Shown: positions 1 through 8,160, counted from the first letter of the stretch. The stretch is DNA of 10,124 bases from Deltaproteobacteria bacterium (GCA_003647385.1 QMMT01000039.1:1-10124); one strand, 5' to 3'. Numbers and translations: made by a program. The notes: generated from the letters alone by a model not told the origin.

Positions 1-2125
1 GACCTGAGAGGCGTAAAGAAGTTTTATTATTATTCAATGCTATTTTAAGGGCATTTGATGATCCCACAATGATCACCAGGTTTTTGCCCCGGGTCATGGC
101 CGTGTATAAAAGATTTCTTTGCAATAAAGGGAAATGGGCGGTTGTCAGCGCAATAATGACAGCCGCATACTCGCTTCCCTGGGATTTGTGGACAGATATG
201 GTATATGCGAGAGTGAGTTCATCCAGCTCCAGGATGTCATATTCAACAATACGCCCGTCATAATCCACCAGAACACGGTTTTCAGATTTAATGACGTCTT
301 GAACGATGCCAATATCCCCGTTAAACACATCTTTTTCATAATTGTTTTTTAAGTGCATAACTTTATCTTTAGGTTTAAACATGAAGCTCCCTGCCTCAAT
401 GCCGCCCTTGGATTGATTTAATACCTTTTGAAGCTGCTGGTTCAAATTGATGGTACCGGCCTCCCCTCGATGCATGGGAGTTAAAACCTGTATTTCATTA
501 ATGTGAGGAAATGCCTCGGGCACCCGTTTTGAACAAAGCTCAAGGATGGTTTCCACCACTTTTTCAGGCCTTTGATTCTCAATAAAATAAAACTCTGACA
601 ATTCATCAGAGTTAGTTTTTTGAAAATCAGGCATCTCTCCGTTCCGAATTTTGTGAGCATACATGATAATAGGACTTTGTTTGGCCTGCCGGAATATCGT
701 TGTCAAAGAAAAAACCTTTACACGGTCAGATTCAATAATATCAGATAATACGTTACCGGGGCCCACAGAAGGAAGCTGGAATGTATCCCCTACAATAATC
801 AGGCTTGCACTTACCGGCATAGCATCGATGAGCCGGTACATGAGAATGGTATCCACCATTGAGGCTTCATCCACAACAAACACATCCAACTCAAGGGGAT
901 TGGCAAAATTTCTATCAAATGTCTGGTTTTCATAGTCAAACCCCAAGAGCTTGTGCAGGGTAAAGGCCTTTTTTCCTGTTACTTCTGAAAGGCGGCGGGC
1001 CGCCCTTCCTGTGGGAGCACTCAAAACCACCTTTAGATTCTTCATTTTAAAGACTTCACACAATGCCCGTATCAGAGTTGTTTTTCCGGTTCCGGGTCCC
1101 CCTGTGATCACCACAATTTTTTCATGCAGCACATTATTGACAACACTCAATTGCTCCGGGGATAATTTTATGGCAAGTTTTGTGAGCACCTCTTCAAGAA
1201 TTTGATCTTTGCGGATTTGATGAGATATAGCAGGCATGGATAAAATAGCTTTCATCCTTGATGCAATACCAAATTCTGCCTTGTAAAGTCTTGACAGGTA
1301 AATTTTTATATCCTCTTCATCCGTTTGGGCTCTTACTTCATCCGAATCAATCAATGCTTCTAACGCCTGCTCAAACAATTCTGGCTCCACGCCCGATGTT
1401 TTTGAGCATAATTTAAACAATTTTTTTTTTAATCCATAGACATGCCCCTCCTGTTCAAACATTAACAGGCTGTGAATCAGACATGCCTGGAGACGGCTTT
1501 CGTCATCTTGTCTGCCCCCTGCTTTCAAAGCAATCATATCCGCTATGGCAAACCCTATCTGTGGAATATCCTTTGCAATGGCATAAGGATCATCCTCCAG
1601 AATATTCATGGCCCCTGACCCATAGGTTTGAAGAATAGTACTGGCATGATACACACCCACAGCCTTTTCCTGGAGAAACTGCATGACCCGCCTGACGGCA
1701 TGGTGTTTGTTCCATGCCTGCTCAATGAGTTTTTTCTTTGCCTCTCCGATGCCATGAATCTTCTTTAACTTATCCGGTTCATTTTCAATAATATCCAGGG
1801 TTCTTTCCTTAAAATGATCCACTATTTTATCGGCCAGTGATTTACCGATGCCCTTTATCATACCCGACCCTATATATTTGCGGATACCTGAGACACTGGC
1901 AGGCAAAATAACCTTGTAAACTTCTATCTTAAACTGGTCTCCATATTTGGGATGGGTGGTCCATTTCCCTGATATCTCAAGGCTTTCACCTTCAAACACT
2001 CCGGCAAGATGGCCCACAGTGGTAACAGGATCACTGATTTTAGCGATCCGAAGTTTTGCAATGGTATAATGGTTGTCCGGATTTTGATAGGTGATCCGCT
2101 CTAAAATGCCTTTGATGGTGATCAT
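1..2125 (-). CDS. recD2: RecD2-type ATP-dependent DNA helicase (SF1B), 3' end outside window
   Basis: RecD2 helicases unwind DNA 5' to 3' and act in repair outside any RecBCD complex. 708 codons are visible with no internal stop, and the frame is still open at base 2; the family is only slightly longer, so a short C-terminal tail is probably missing. N-terminal OB-like part about 1-75; helix-hairpin-helix repeats near 87-106 and 120-136 (MIKGIGK, IHGIGE). Helicase motifs: Walker A GGPGTGKT 342-349, motif II DEAS 419-422, motif III GDTFQLP 446-452, FRQ 478-480, motif V VHKSQGSE 645-652, motif VI YTAMTRGK 674-681. The long N-terminal extension separates it from the RecD subunit of RecBCD. The ATG directly abuts the gmhB stop (TAAATG), suggesting translational coupling; the ribosome site is weak (GAAAG). 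Last gene of the apparent operon within view. Family assignment is firm; the cellular role is inferred. Confidence 0.95.
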   Translation of the reverse strand, partial: MITIKGILERITYQNPDNHYTIAKLRIAKISDPVTTVGHLAGVFEGESLEISGKWTTHPKYGDQFKIEVYKVILPASVSGIRKYIGSGMIKGIGKSLADKIVDHFKERTLDIIENEPDKLKKIHGIGEAKKKLIEQAWNKHHAVRRVMQFLQEKAVGVYHASTILQTYGSGAMNILEDDPYAIAKDIPQIGFAIADMIALKAGGRQDDESRLQACLIHSLLMFEQEGHVYGLKKKLFKLCSKTSGVEPELFEQALEALIDSDEVRAQTDEEDIKIYLSRLYKAEFGIASRMKAILSMPAISHQIRKDQILEEVLTKLAIKLSPEQLSVVNNVLHEKIVVITGGPGTGKTTLIRALCEVFKMKNLKVVLSAPTGRAARRLSEVTGKKAFTLHKLLGFDYENQTFDRNFANPLELDVFVVDEASMVDTILMYRLIDAMPVSASLIIVGDTFQLPSVGPGNVLSDIIESDRVKVFSLTTIFRQAKQSPIIMYAHKIRNGEMPDFQKTNSDELSEFYFIENQRPEKVVETILELCSKRVPEAFPHINEIQVLTPMHRGEAGTINLNQQLQKVLNQSKGGIEAGSFMFKPKDKVMHLKNNYEKDVFNGDIGIVQDVIKSENRVLVDYDGRIVEYDILELDELTLAYTISVHKSQGSEYAAVIIALTTAHFPLLQRNLLYTAMTRGKNLVIIVGSSNALKIALNNNKTSLRLSG

Positions 2126-2683
2126 TTAATCTTTCATGCTGTTGATGATCCAACAAGCTGCTTCATAAAGATCTGAGCCGATAAAATCAGGTGTGATTCC
2201 TTTTTGGGAAAGCTCTTGCGCAGTCTTTGATCCATTCCCGGTTTTGACAAGAATTGTTTTTAAACACCCGGCATGAAGCGCACATTCTATATCTTTGGCA
2301 CTGTCTCCCACCATGCAGGAGTAAGACAGATCAATATGATATTTTTTTTGTGCCTCAAGGATCAAGCCCGGTTTTGGTTTTCTACAGGAACAATTTTCTT
2401 CCGGGGTGTGCGGACAAAAGAAAATATCTTTGATATCTCCCCCCGCCTTTCTTACCCCCTTTTTCATTTTTCTAAAAATGGCATCCAGTGTTTTTTGACT
2501 TGCCATCTTTCTGCCGATTAAAGACTGGTTGGTGATCACAATGACCTGAAAATCATTTTTGGTGAGAAGGGCGATTGCCTCAGGGCTTTTTGGAATAAAT
2601 TCAAACTCTGATTCATTTTTTATATAGTCGGAAGAGTCCTTGTTAATAACGCCGTCCCGATCCAGAAAAACAGTATATTTCAT
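2126..2683 (-). CDS. gmhB: HAD-IIIA phosphatase, D-glycero-D-manno-heptose 1,7-bisphosphate 7-phosphatase (GmhB-like)
   Basis: A 185-residue cytosolic HAD-superfamily phosphatase, full length for GmhB, which removes the C7 phosphate of heptose bisphosphate when ADP-heptose is made for the LPS inner core. Visible motifs: DRDG at 8-11 (nucleophile D8, acid/base D10), ITNQS 50-54 with the motif II Thr, a zinc-site loop C90-P-H92 with C98 and C100, RKPKPG 101-106 with the motif III Lys, and GDSAKD 126-131 for magnesium. The Cys-His-Cys-Cys zinc loop is typical of GmhB and of the related histidinol-phosphatase domain (HisB-N). The residues after TNQS (LIGR) differ from the more usual SGIARG, so substrate choice is less certain than the fold. 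It lies 12 bp after rlpA and its stop touches the recD2 ATG. No other heptose gene is in the window, so the pathway link rests on family alone. The ribosome site is a weak A-rich run. Confidence 0.88.
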   Translation of the reverse strand: MKYTVFLDRDGVINKDSSDYIKNESEFEFIPKSPEAIALLTKNDFQVIVITNQSLIGRKMASQKTLDAIFRKMKKGVRKAGGDIKDIFFCPHTPEENCSCRKPKPGLILEAQKKYHIDLSYSCMVGDSAKDIECALHAGCLKTILVKTGNGSKTAQELSQKGITPDFIGSDLYEAACWIINSMKD

Positions 2684-2695
2684 GATTTTTTTTCT

Positions 2696-3499
2696 TTATT
2701 CTGCAACTGCAAAAGCTCTGTCAAATCCCTGTGTCATAATTTTTTCACTGAACCTTATGGCATCCTTTAAATTGGTAAACCTGCCGATTCTCACCCGGAA
2801 AAACGTTCCCCGGTCATCTGTAAAGGTAACGAAGTGAGCATTTTGATAGCTTTTTGATAATTTATATCGATATTTTTCTGCATTGGATTTAACCTTAAAT
2901 GCCCCCACCTGGACCGTAAAATTTCCTTTCCAGTAATCAATGGGTTTAAAAGTGATAGGATCTTTTGTTTTCTTGGAATATGATGTCGCCCTTCCAAGAG
3001 CGGTTATCCTTACTTTTGTGGTCCCGGGACCCACAATCCCGATCCGTTTTGCCCCGGTGTAAGAAAGGTCTATAATCCTTCCATATACAAAGGGTCCCCG
3101 ATCATTGACCCTCACCACAATTTTCCGGTTGTTTTCAAGGTTATGCACACTGACCCAGGTATTCATGGGCAGTGTTTTGTGAGCAGCAGTCATGGCATAC
3201 ATATTGTACGTCTCACCATTGGAGGTTTTTCTGCCATGAAATTTTCTGCCGTACCAGGATGCAAGCCCTTTCTGGACAAATCCGCTGGCACTGGCAATCG
3301 GGGTATATTTAACCCCTTTTACTCTATAGGGTTTCTGGGTTCCAACTTTTTTCTGACTGCCGGATGACTGCGTGCCTGTTTTATAGGTTGATGATTCAGA
3401 CGAAGGAATATGAATTGGATCATACGACGAATCAAGGGTGGCAGAACATCCAAAGAAAATAAGTATGAACAATATCAGGATCACTGGTTTGAGTTTCAA
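2696..3499 (-). CDS. rlpA: RlpA-family septal lytic transglycosylase, lipoprotein with SPOR domain
   Basis: RlpA proteins cut peptidoglycan glycan strands that lack stem peptides and are drawn to the division septum by a SPOR domain. I take the TTG at 3499 as start (267 aa): GGAG sits 8 nt upstream, and the N-terminus becomes a textbook lipoprotein signal, MKLK, about 12 hydrophobic residues, then FFGC with lipidated Cys18. The longer ATG frame (3520, 274 aa) has no ribosome site and puts an acidic stretch before the signal. A Ser/Thr-rich linker follows, then the double-psi beta-barrel about 78-169 (GLASWYG, FHGRKTSNGE, AAHKTLP, NDRGPF, RIIDLS). The residues matching the known catalytic set, E96, H107 and D144, are all present, so activity is expected. 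SPOR domain about 193-265 (FTVQVGAF, FFRVRIGRF). It follows lon closely (28 bp from this start) and is a likely substrate of the Lnt encoded at 8250-9824. The -3 residue of the lipobox is Phe, slightly off consensus. Confidence 0.93.
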   Translation of the reverse strand: MKLKPVILILFILIFFGCSATLDSSYDPIHIPSSESSTYKTGTQSSGSQKKVGTQKPYRVKGVKYTPIASASGFVQKGLASWYGRKFHGRKTSNGETYNMYAMTAAHKTLPMNTWVSVHNLENNRKIVVRVNDRGPFVYGRIIDLSYTGAKRIGIVGPGTTKVRITALGRATSYSKKTKDPITFKPIDYWKGNFTVQVGAFKVKSNAEKYRYKLSKSYQNAHFVTFTDDRGTFFRVRIGRFTNLKDAIRFSEKIMTQGFDRAFAVAE

Positions 3500-3507
3500 A
3501 AAGAAGT

Positions 3508-3511
3508 CTCC
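3508..3511 (-). promoter_or_regulatory. Ribosome binding site GGAG that decides the rlpA start
   Basis: GGAG on the minus strand lies 8 nt before the TTG at 3499, an ideal spacing. Nothing similar precedes the ATG at 3520, because this GGAG lies downstream of that ATG. It therefore supports the TTG start. Confidence 0.6.
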
Positions 3512-3527
3512 GCAATACATAGCATTA

Positions 3528-5878
3528 TCAGTTAAGCGCTAATTCTAATACATCTTTCATCTTGCCCACAAAGTGAAAATCAATGGAATCTTTTATATAG
3601 TCGGGTACATCCTCCATATCTTTTTGATTCCATAGCGGTAGAATAATTGTTTTGATTCCGGCCCTGTGTGCCGCAATGACCTTTTCCTTGATCCCGCCCA
3701 CCGGCAGGATCTCTCCTCTAAGTGTAATCTCGCCACTCATGGCCAGCCGTCTTTTTACACGCCGTCCCGTCATCAAGGAAACAAGGCAGGTCAACATGCC
3801 TACACCGGCAGAGGGACCATCCTTTGGGATAGATCCTTCAGGCACATGGATATGGAGATCATGATCGCTGAAAAAGGATTCATCTATTTTTAATTTTTTT
3901 GCATTGGCCCGGATAAAACTTAAGGCTGTAGTGGCAGATTCTTTCATGACATCCCCAAGCTGTCCTGTTAAGGTCAGTCCTTTCCCGCCCTTCATGGCCA
4001 CCGCCTCTAAAAAAAGGATCTCTCCACCATAGGGTGTCCAGGCAAGCCCCACAACAACCCCTGGATTCTCTACTCTCAAGGCCAGATCCGGCATATTGGA
4101 TGCCGGCCCGAGATAGGCGTGAAGATCTTTCTGCCCCACAACAAGATTTTTGGCTTTTTCTTCTGCAATATTACTTGCAACGCCCCTGCACACTGATCCG
4201 ATCTCTCTTTCCAAATTTCTTAATCCCGATTCCCTTGTATATCCTGAAATAATCTTTTTAACAGCACCGGTCGTGATTTTAATCTGGGTTGCATTAAGAC
4301 CGTTGGCTTCCCTCTGCCGGGGAATCAGATACCGTGTGGCAATTTTTAATTTTTCTTCCTCAGTATATCCGCTTAACTCCAGAACCTCCATTCTGTCTCT
4401 TAAAGGGGCCGGAATAGTATGAAGTACATTAGCTGTGGTTAAAAACATCACATCGGAAAGATCAAAGGAGACATCCAGGTAGTTATCTGAAAACGAAAAA
4501 TTCTGCTCCGGGTCCAGGACTTCCAGGAGGGCGGAAGAAGGGTCTCCATGATAGGAGGAACCCACCTTGTCTATTTCATCGAGCATAAATATGGGATTTT
4601 TTGTACCGGCTTTTCTCAACTGCTGAATAATTCTTCCCGGCAGTGCTCCCACATAAGTCCTTCGATGGCCCCTGATTTCAGCTTCATCACGACCCCGCCC
4701 AGGGCAATTCTGACAAACTTGCGGCCCAACGCCTTGGCAATGGATCTGCCAAGAGAGGTTTTTCCGGTTCCCGGAGGGCCTGAAAAGCAGAGAATCGGAC
4801 CTTTTGAGTCCTTTTTCAATTTTCGAACAGCCAGATATTCAAGAATTCTTTTTTTGGGCTTTTCAAGGCCATAATGATCGTTGTTCAGTATTTTTCTTGC
4901 AGCTTTTATATCAAGCTTGTCTTTGGAACTCTCATTCCAGGGTAAAGATGTCAGCCAGTCAAGATAGGTTGAAGCCACCACATATTCAGAAGATGACGGG
5001 TGCATTCTGGAAAGACGCTGTATCTCTCTTTGAGCTTCTTTTTTCGCCTCTTGTGACAACCCCTTTTTTTTGATTTTAGCCTGGTATTCTTTTATTTCAA
5101 GACTTTCATCTTCTGTTTCACCCAATTCCTCTTTGATTGCTTTGAGCTGCTGGCGAAGATAGTATTCACGCTGCTGCTTATCCATATCTTCTTTTACCTG
5201 ACTTTGAATCTTGGAACCCATTTCAAGGATCTCCAATTGATCATTGACCAGCCGGGTCACTTTTTTCAACCGTTTATTGACATCTACAAGTTCTATCACT
5301 TTCTGCTTCTCATTGACAGGTGCATTGATGGTGGAAGCCACCATATCTGCCAGCACATTGGGTTCCTGCAATGATTTGATCATATGACCCATTTCTGAAG
5401 GAAGTCCGGGAGACAGATCCACAATTTTTTCATACTGTTCAACAATATTGGCCATCAATGCTCTGTTTTCTTTATTCCGGTCGGCATTTTTGCTTTCCAT
5501 CACATCAATTTTGGCCTGCATATATTTTTTGTCCTGCAAAAACTCTATAGCCCTGAATCGATTTAATCCCTGTATTAAAAGCTGGGCTTTGTCATCTTCC
5601 ATTTTAGACATCTTTAATATAATGGCAACCGTACCAATTCGATGAAGATCATCTGCCGTATGTTTGGAATTAATATCTGATCTTCTGGACAAAAGCAGTC
5701 CCAGCATTCGATTCCCGGCCATGGCTTCATCAATTAACTCGACGGCTTCATGTTGTATCAATACCAGCGGCAGCACCATTTTCGGGAAAAGATTGGTGTC
5801 AACAATGGGAAGAATGGGTATAATGTCCGGAATATTATCTGAAGTTATATTACGTGAGGAAGACTTAAGATCATCCAT
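3528..5878 (-). CDS. lon: Lon (endopeptidase La) ATP-dependent serine protease, frame broken by one missing base
   Basis: Lon is a cytosolic hexameric AAA+ protease that degrades misfolded and regulatory proteins. As written, the frame is in two pieces. 4616-5878 encodes 420 aa: LON N-domain about 20-210, coiled-coil-rich helices about 210-300, Walker A GPPGTGKTS 367-375, then an out-of-frame tail after V396. The frame ending at 3528 supplies the rest. Inserting one base between 4690 and 4691 restores RDEAEIRGHRRTYVGA and a full-length protein of about 783 aa. In restored numbering: pore loop YVG 409-411, Walker B MLDEID 432-437, protease motif PKDGPSAG with catalytic Ser690, and KEK 731-733 containing the catalytic Lys. 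Both sides are perfectly conserved, so this is either a sequencing error or a very recent mutation. AAGGA precedes the ATG by 11 nt. It sits 30 bp after hsp20. Neither fragment alone would hold both ATPase and protease functions. Confidence 0.93.
4685..4696 (-). other. lon: Frameshift lesion in lon (one base missing between 4690 and 4691)
   Basis: The minus strand reads GGG GTC GTG ATG where the family motif GGVRDEAE needs GGG GTC CGT GAT GAA; one C (a G on the plus strand) is absent. The upstream frame then continues 24 junk residues to a stop at 4616-4618. A -1 slip re-reading the C of GTC would also give the expected CGT Arg, but GGC GGG GTC is not a heptameric slippery site, so programmed recoding is unlikely. 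Lesion or sequence error cannot be told apart here. Confidence 0.85.
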
Positions 5879-5908
5879 TTTTGTCTGGTTCCTTTTGGAA
5901 TCTACGGC

Positions 5909-6361
5909 TTAAATGAAATCTATGGAAATATTTCGTTTGCTCTTAATATTTCTGCTGAACAACTTTCCCAAAGTCAGTTCTAAAAATCCATTTGAAAATG
6001 TAGCGGATACTTTTTCAACATCAATAACACTCGGCAGATACAGGATCCGCTCAAACTGTCCAAATTGTATTTCAGCAAGTCTGTATGTGGCTGTTCGATC
6101 AGGGTAATTACATTTTCTGCTTCCTGAAATCTTGACAGCTTTGTTACTCACTTCAATAATGATATCTTCTTTTCTTACACCTGCAATCTCAGACTGGATC
6201 ATAATCTCATTTCTTGTTTCAAATATATCCATCTGGGGTTTCCAGATGCGTTTTGAAAAACAGAACATGGGATTGACAGATTGAAACATCTCTTCAAAAG
6301 ATTTTTCTTCAGTTGCATGTGTTTCAAGGTTGTCTCCAAACCGAATTTCTATATGTTTCAT
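5909..6361 (-). CDS. Small heat-shock protein, Hsp20/alpha-crystallin family
   Basis: A 150-residue cytosolic ATP-independent holdase of the Hsp20 family, which binds unfolding proteins and forms large oligomers. The alpha-crystallin domain spans about 40-133: W40-KPQMDIFE start, EIAGVRKEDI at 58-67, FGQFER at 100-105, LPSVID, and the signature A120-x-x-x-NGFLEL. A C-terminal I-x-I motif (I145-S-I147), used for docking between dimers, is present. The N-terminal arm (about 39 residues) is short and not recognisable. The ATG has a strong ribosome site, AGGAG with 6 nt spacing. It is first in the apparent operon, with lon 30 bp downstream; chaperone plus protease makes functional sense. No CIRCE element and no clear sigma-32 promoter were seen upstream, but a sigma-70-like promoter and a direct repeat are there, so whether it is heat-induced is open. 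Confidence 0.95.
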   Translation of the reverse strand: MKHIEIRFGDNLETHATEEKSFEEMFQSVNPMFCFSKRIWKPQMDIFETRNEIMIQSEIAGVRKEDIIIEVSNKAVKISGSRKCNYPDRTATYRLAEIQFGQFERILYLPSVIDVEKVSATFSNGFLELTLGKLFSRNIKSKRNISIDFI

Positions 6362-6386
6362 ATAAAACTCCTGATGATGCCGTTAA

Positions 6387-6404
6387 ATCGATCATCTGAT
6401 CAAT
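6387..6404. repeat. Imperfect 18-bp palindrome in the hsp20 leader
   Basis: ATCGATCA and TGATCAAT form 8-bp arms with one mismatch around a 2-nt centre, 26 bp upstream of the hsp20 ATG and at the predicted transcription start. The position would suit an operator. Short palindromes in AT-rich DNA are common, so confidence is low. Confidence 0.3.
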
Positions 6405-6407
6405 CTA

Positions 6408-6456
6408 ATTAAAATACCATTTGAGTCAAATATTGTAAAGCTGTATTAAAATACCA
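6408..6456. repeat. Direct repeat of 12 bp upstream of hsp20
   Basis: ATTAAAATACCA occurs exactly at 6408-6419 and again at 6445-6456, 37 bp apart, about 3.5 helical turns. Read on the minus strand, each copy contains TATTTT, and the copy nearer hsp20 overlaps the best -10 candidate. It may be a pair of operator sites or a duplicated promoter segment; no known regulator motif is recognised. Confidence 0.45.
6411..6439 (-). promoter_or_regulatory. Candidate sigma-70-type promoter for hsp20-lon-rlpA-gmhB-recD2
   Basis: On the minus strand TTTACA (6434-6439) and TATTTT (6411-6416) are separated by 17 bp; the match is 5/6 and 4/6 to the -35 and -10 consensus. Transcription would begin near 6404, giving a leader of about 43 nt. 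An overlapping alternative is TTGACT (6424-6429) with TAGATT (6402-6407) at 16 bp. The rest of the 6362-6559 gap holds no gene and no convincing terminator for the kinase. Confidence 0.4.
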
Positions 6457-6559
6457 ATTCACAAAATTCTAGAAATCCCCTCAAACAATAAAACATATTG
6501 AGATAAATTCTTGTGAATAGTTGATGCATTTTCTATACCAGATAATTTTTCCCAGGGAG

Positions 6560-8152
6560 TTAATCCAGGATCTGTCGGAGGGTTCTTGCAAATGTATTCA
6601 TAGAAAATGGTTTTTGAATAAATCCATGGCAGCCTTTGTTTAAAAACCCTTCTATTTTTTCATCCACTGCATACCCGGTAGATATCAGTATTTTTGCATC
6701 TTCCTGGATATTTTTTATTTCTGCAAACGCCTGTTTTCCGTTCATTTTCGGCATGATTAAATCCAGCACGATTAGTGAAATATCATCTTTGTAAAGCCTG
6801 AATATCTCAACCGCCTCCAGGCCATTTCTTGCAATCATGGGTTTATACCCAAGTTTTTCTAAGAAATTCTTACCCACATTAATAATGTCTTCCTCATCAT
6901 CCACCAACAGAACAGTTTCCGATCCTTTTTGCATCTGCTCAAAAGATGGGGATTCTTCTTTTATCTCTTTTACCTGGATATTCTTGGATGCCGGCAAACA
7001 GATATGAAAACTTGCCCCTTTTCCTTTTTCACTGTCAACCAGAATGAACCCGCCATGATTTTTTACAATACCGTAAACCGTTGACAACCCAAGACCTCGA
7101 CCTTTTTTATCACCAATTCCTTTTGTCGAAAAAAACGGATCAAAAATCTTATCCTGAGTTTCCAGATCCATACCGATACCCGTATCTTTTATGGTCACCT
7201 TAATATATTTACCGGGATGTATCTCAAAGAGATAATCATGATCTTCTTTGATAACTATATTCCGGGTGGTCACAAAAATATCACCATGTTCCGGCAAGGC
7301 CTGGGAAGCGTTGATCAGCAAATTTAAAAATATCTGCTCGAGCTGGGACTGGTCGGCATCGACCGGATGAGGCTTTTCTTCATACGTTTCATGAACGATA
7401 ATATCTTTTCGTGTGGGATTAAAAATAGTCAACGACATAGCAAGCAGTTCATTTACGTTTAATACTGAAATTTGATATTTCCCGCCCCTTGCAAATCCAA
7501 GCAACCGACCCGTCAGTTCTGCAGCAGTTTTTACAAGTCGGCGGATATGCTTGGCATGGGCCGTTACTTTCTCAGTATTGGATACATCAATCTGCATTAA
7601 TGACAAATGTCCCTGAACGCCCATTAAAATATTATTAAAATCATGGGAAATTCCGCCGGCCAACACGCCAATGGCTTCCATCTTCTGAGCCTGATGAAGC
7701 TGAATCTGAAGCAGTTTCAGCTCTGAAATATCGGTAATAACAAAAATTATCCCCTTTGATAGATCTTGTTTATTGAGTCTTGAAGCTCTAATCCTGCAAT
7801 CAAACATTGAACCGTCTTTTTTTACCAGCTTTGTTTCAACAAGGCCAATGTTACATTTATCCAATTTGGAATACAGATCAACTCCGACCCTGTCGTACTC
7901 TTTCTGATCTGCATAAAAAATTCTTGTGTCCTTTCCTTTTAAAGAATTGGATTCATACCCAAGCATCGAACATAAAATATCATTGGTCCAGCCAAGCACT
8001 CTATTTTTTACAATTCCTATCCCAGCAGGAGAAGATTCCAGCATGGCTCTCATTTCCTGGAGAGTCAGGTCCTGCTCTGTTACAGCAAACGGCTCATCAT
8101 GGGTTGAATCGTCTTTAATATATTCTTCTACGCGGTTATACTTAGGTTCCAT
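6560..8152 (-). CDS. Soluble hybrid sensor histidine kinase, PAS-HisKA-HATPase-REC
   Basis: A two-component hybrid kinase: it senses through a PAS domain, autophosphorylates on His, and passes phosphate to its own receiver. I use the ATG at 8152 (530 aa) because ACAGG precedes it by 8 nt; a longer frame to 8239 adds 29 residues of no domain character and would reach almost to lnt. In the 530-aa numbering: PAS about 32-145; H-box GGISHDFNN with phospho-acceptor His170; N-box Asn281; G1 DTGIGM 323-328; F-box DPFFSTKG 338-345; G2 GRGLGLS 351-357; receiver about 411-529 with acidic DDEE 418-421, phospho-acceptor Asp464 (LDLIMPKMNG) and Lys514. There are no membrane segments, so the signal is cytoplasmic. 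The domain order resembles the NtrB-like hybrid kinases abundant in deltaproteobacteria. No response regulator with an output domain is nearby, so it is an orphan. The signal and targets are unknown. Confidence 0.93.
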   Translation of the reverse strand: MEPKYNRVEEYIKDDSTHDEPFAVTEQDLTLQEMRAMLESSPAGIGIVKNRVLGWTNDILCSMLGYESNSLKGKDTRIFYADQKEYDRVGVDLYSKLDKCNIGLVETKLVKKDGSMFDCRIRASRLNKQDLSKGIIFVITDISELKLLQIQLHQAQKMEAIGVLAGGISHDFNNILMGVQGHLSLMQIDVSNTEKVTAHAKHIRRLVKTAAELTGRLLGFARGGKYQISVLNVNELLAMSLTIFNPTRKDIIVHETYEEKPHPVDADQSQLEQIFLNLLINASQALPEHGDIFVTTRNIVIKEDHDYLFEIHPGKYIKVTIKDTGIGMDLETQDKIFDPFFSTKGIGDKKGRGLGLSTVYGIVKNHGGFILVDSEKGKGASFHICLPASKNIQVKEIKEESPSFEQMQKGSETVLLVDDEEDIINVGKNFLEKLGYKPMIARNGLEAVEIFRLYKDDISLIVLDLIMPKMNGKQAFAEIKNIQEDAKILISTGYAVDEKIEGFLNKGCHGFIQKPFSMNTFARTLRQILD

Positions 8153-8160
8153 AAAAATTA

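Noticed and set aside
663-1205. Plus-strand open frames of 84-90 residues inside recD2
   Set aside because: They lie opposite the helicase motifs of recD2, show no family resemblance, and are antisense shadows.
1421-1430. Run of ten T on the plus strand as a possible recD2 frameshift
   Set aside because: The recD2 frame reads through it as three Lys codons and keeps homology on both sides.
4685-4705. Programmed -1 frameshift in lon
   Set aside because: A -1 slip at GTC would restore the frame, but GGC GGG GTC does not fit a slippery heptamer, and the position is inside the conserved AAA+ core. A missing base is simpler.
6467-6474. TTCTAGAA palindrome resembling a eukaryotic heat-shock element
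   Set aside because: That element is not used by bacteria; an 8-bp palindrome in AT-rich DNA is expected by chance.
6541-6559. Terminator after the kinase (CCCTGGG followed by A/T-rich sequence)
   Set aside because: The stem is only 3-4 bp with almost no loop and no proper U-tract.
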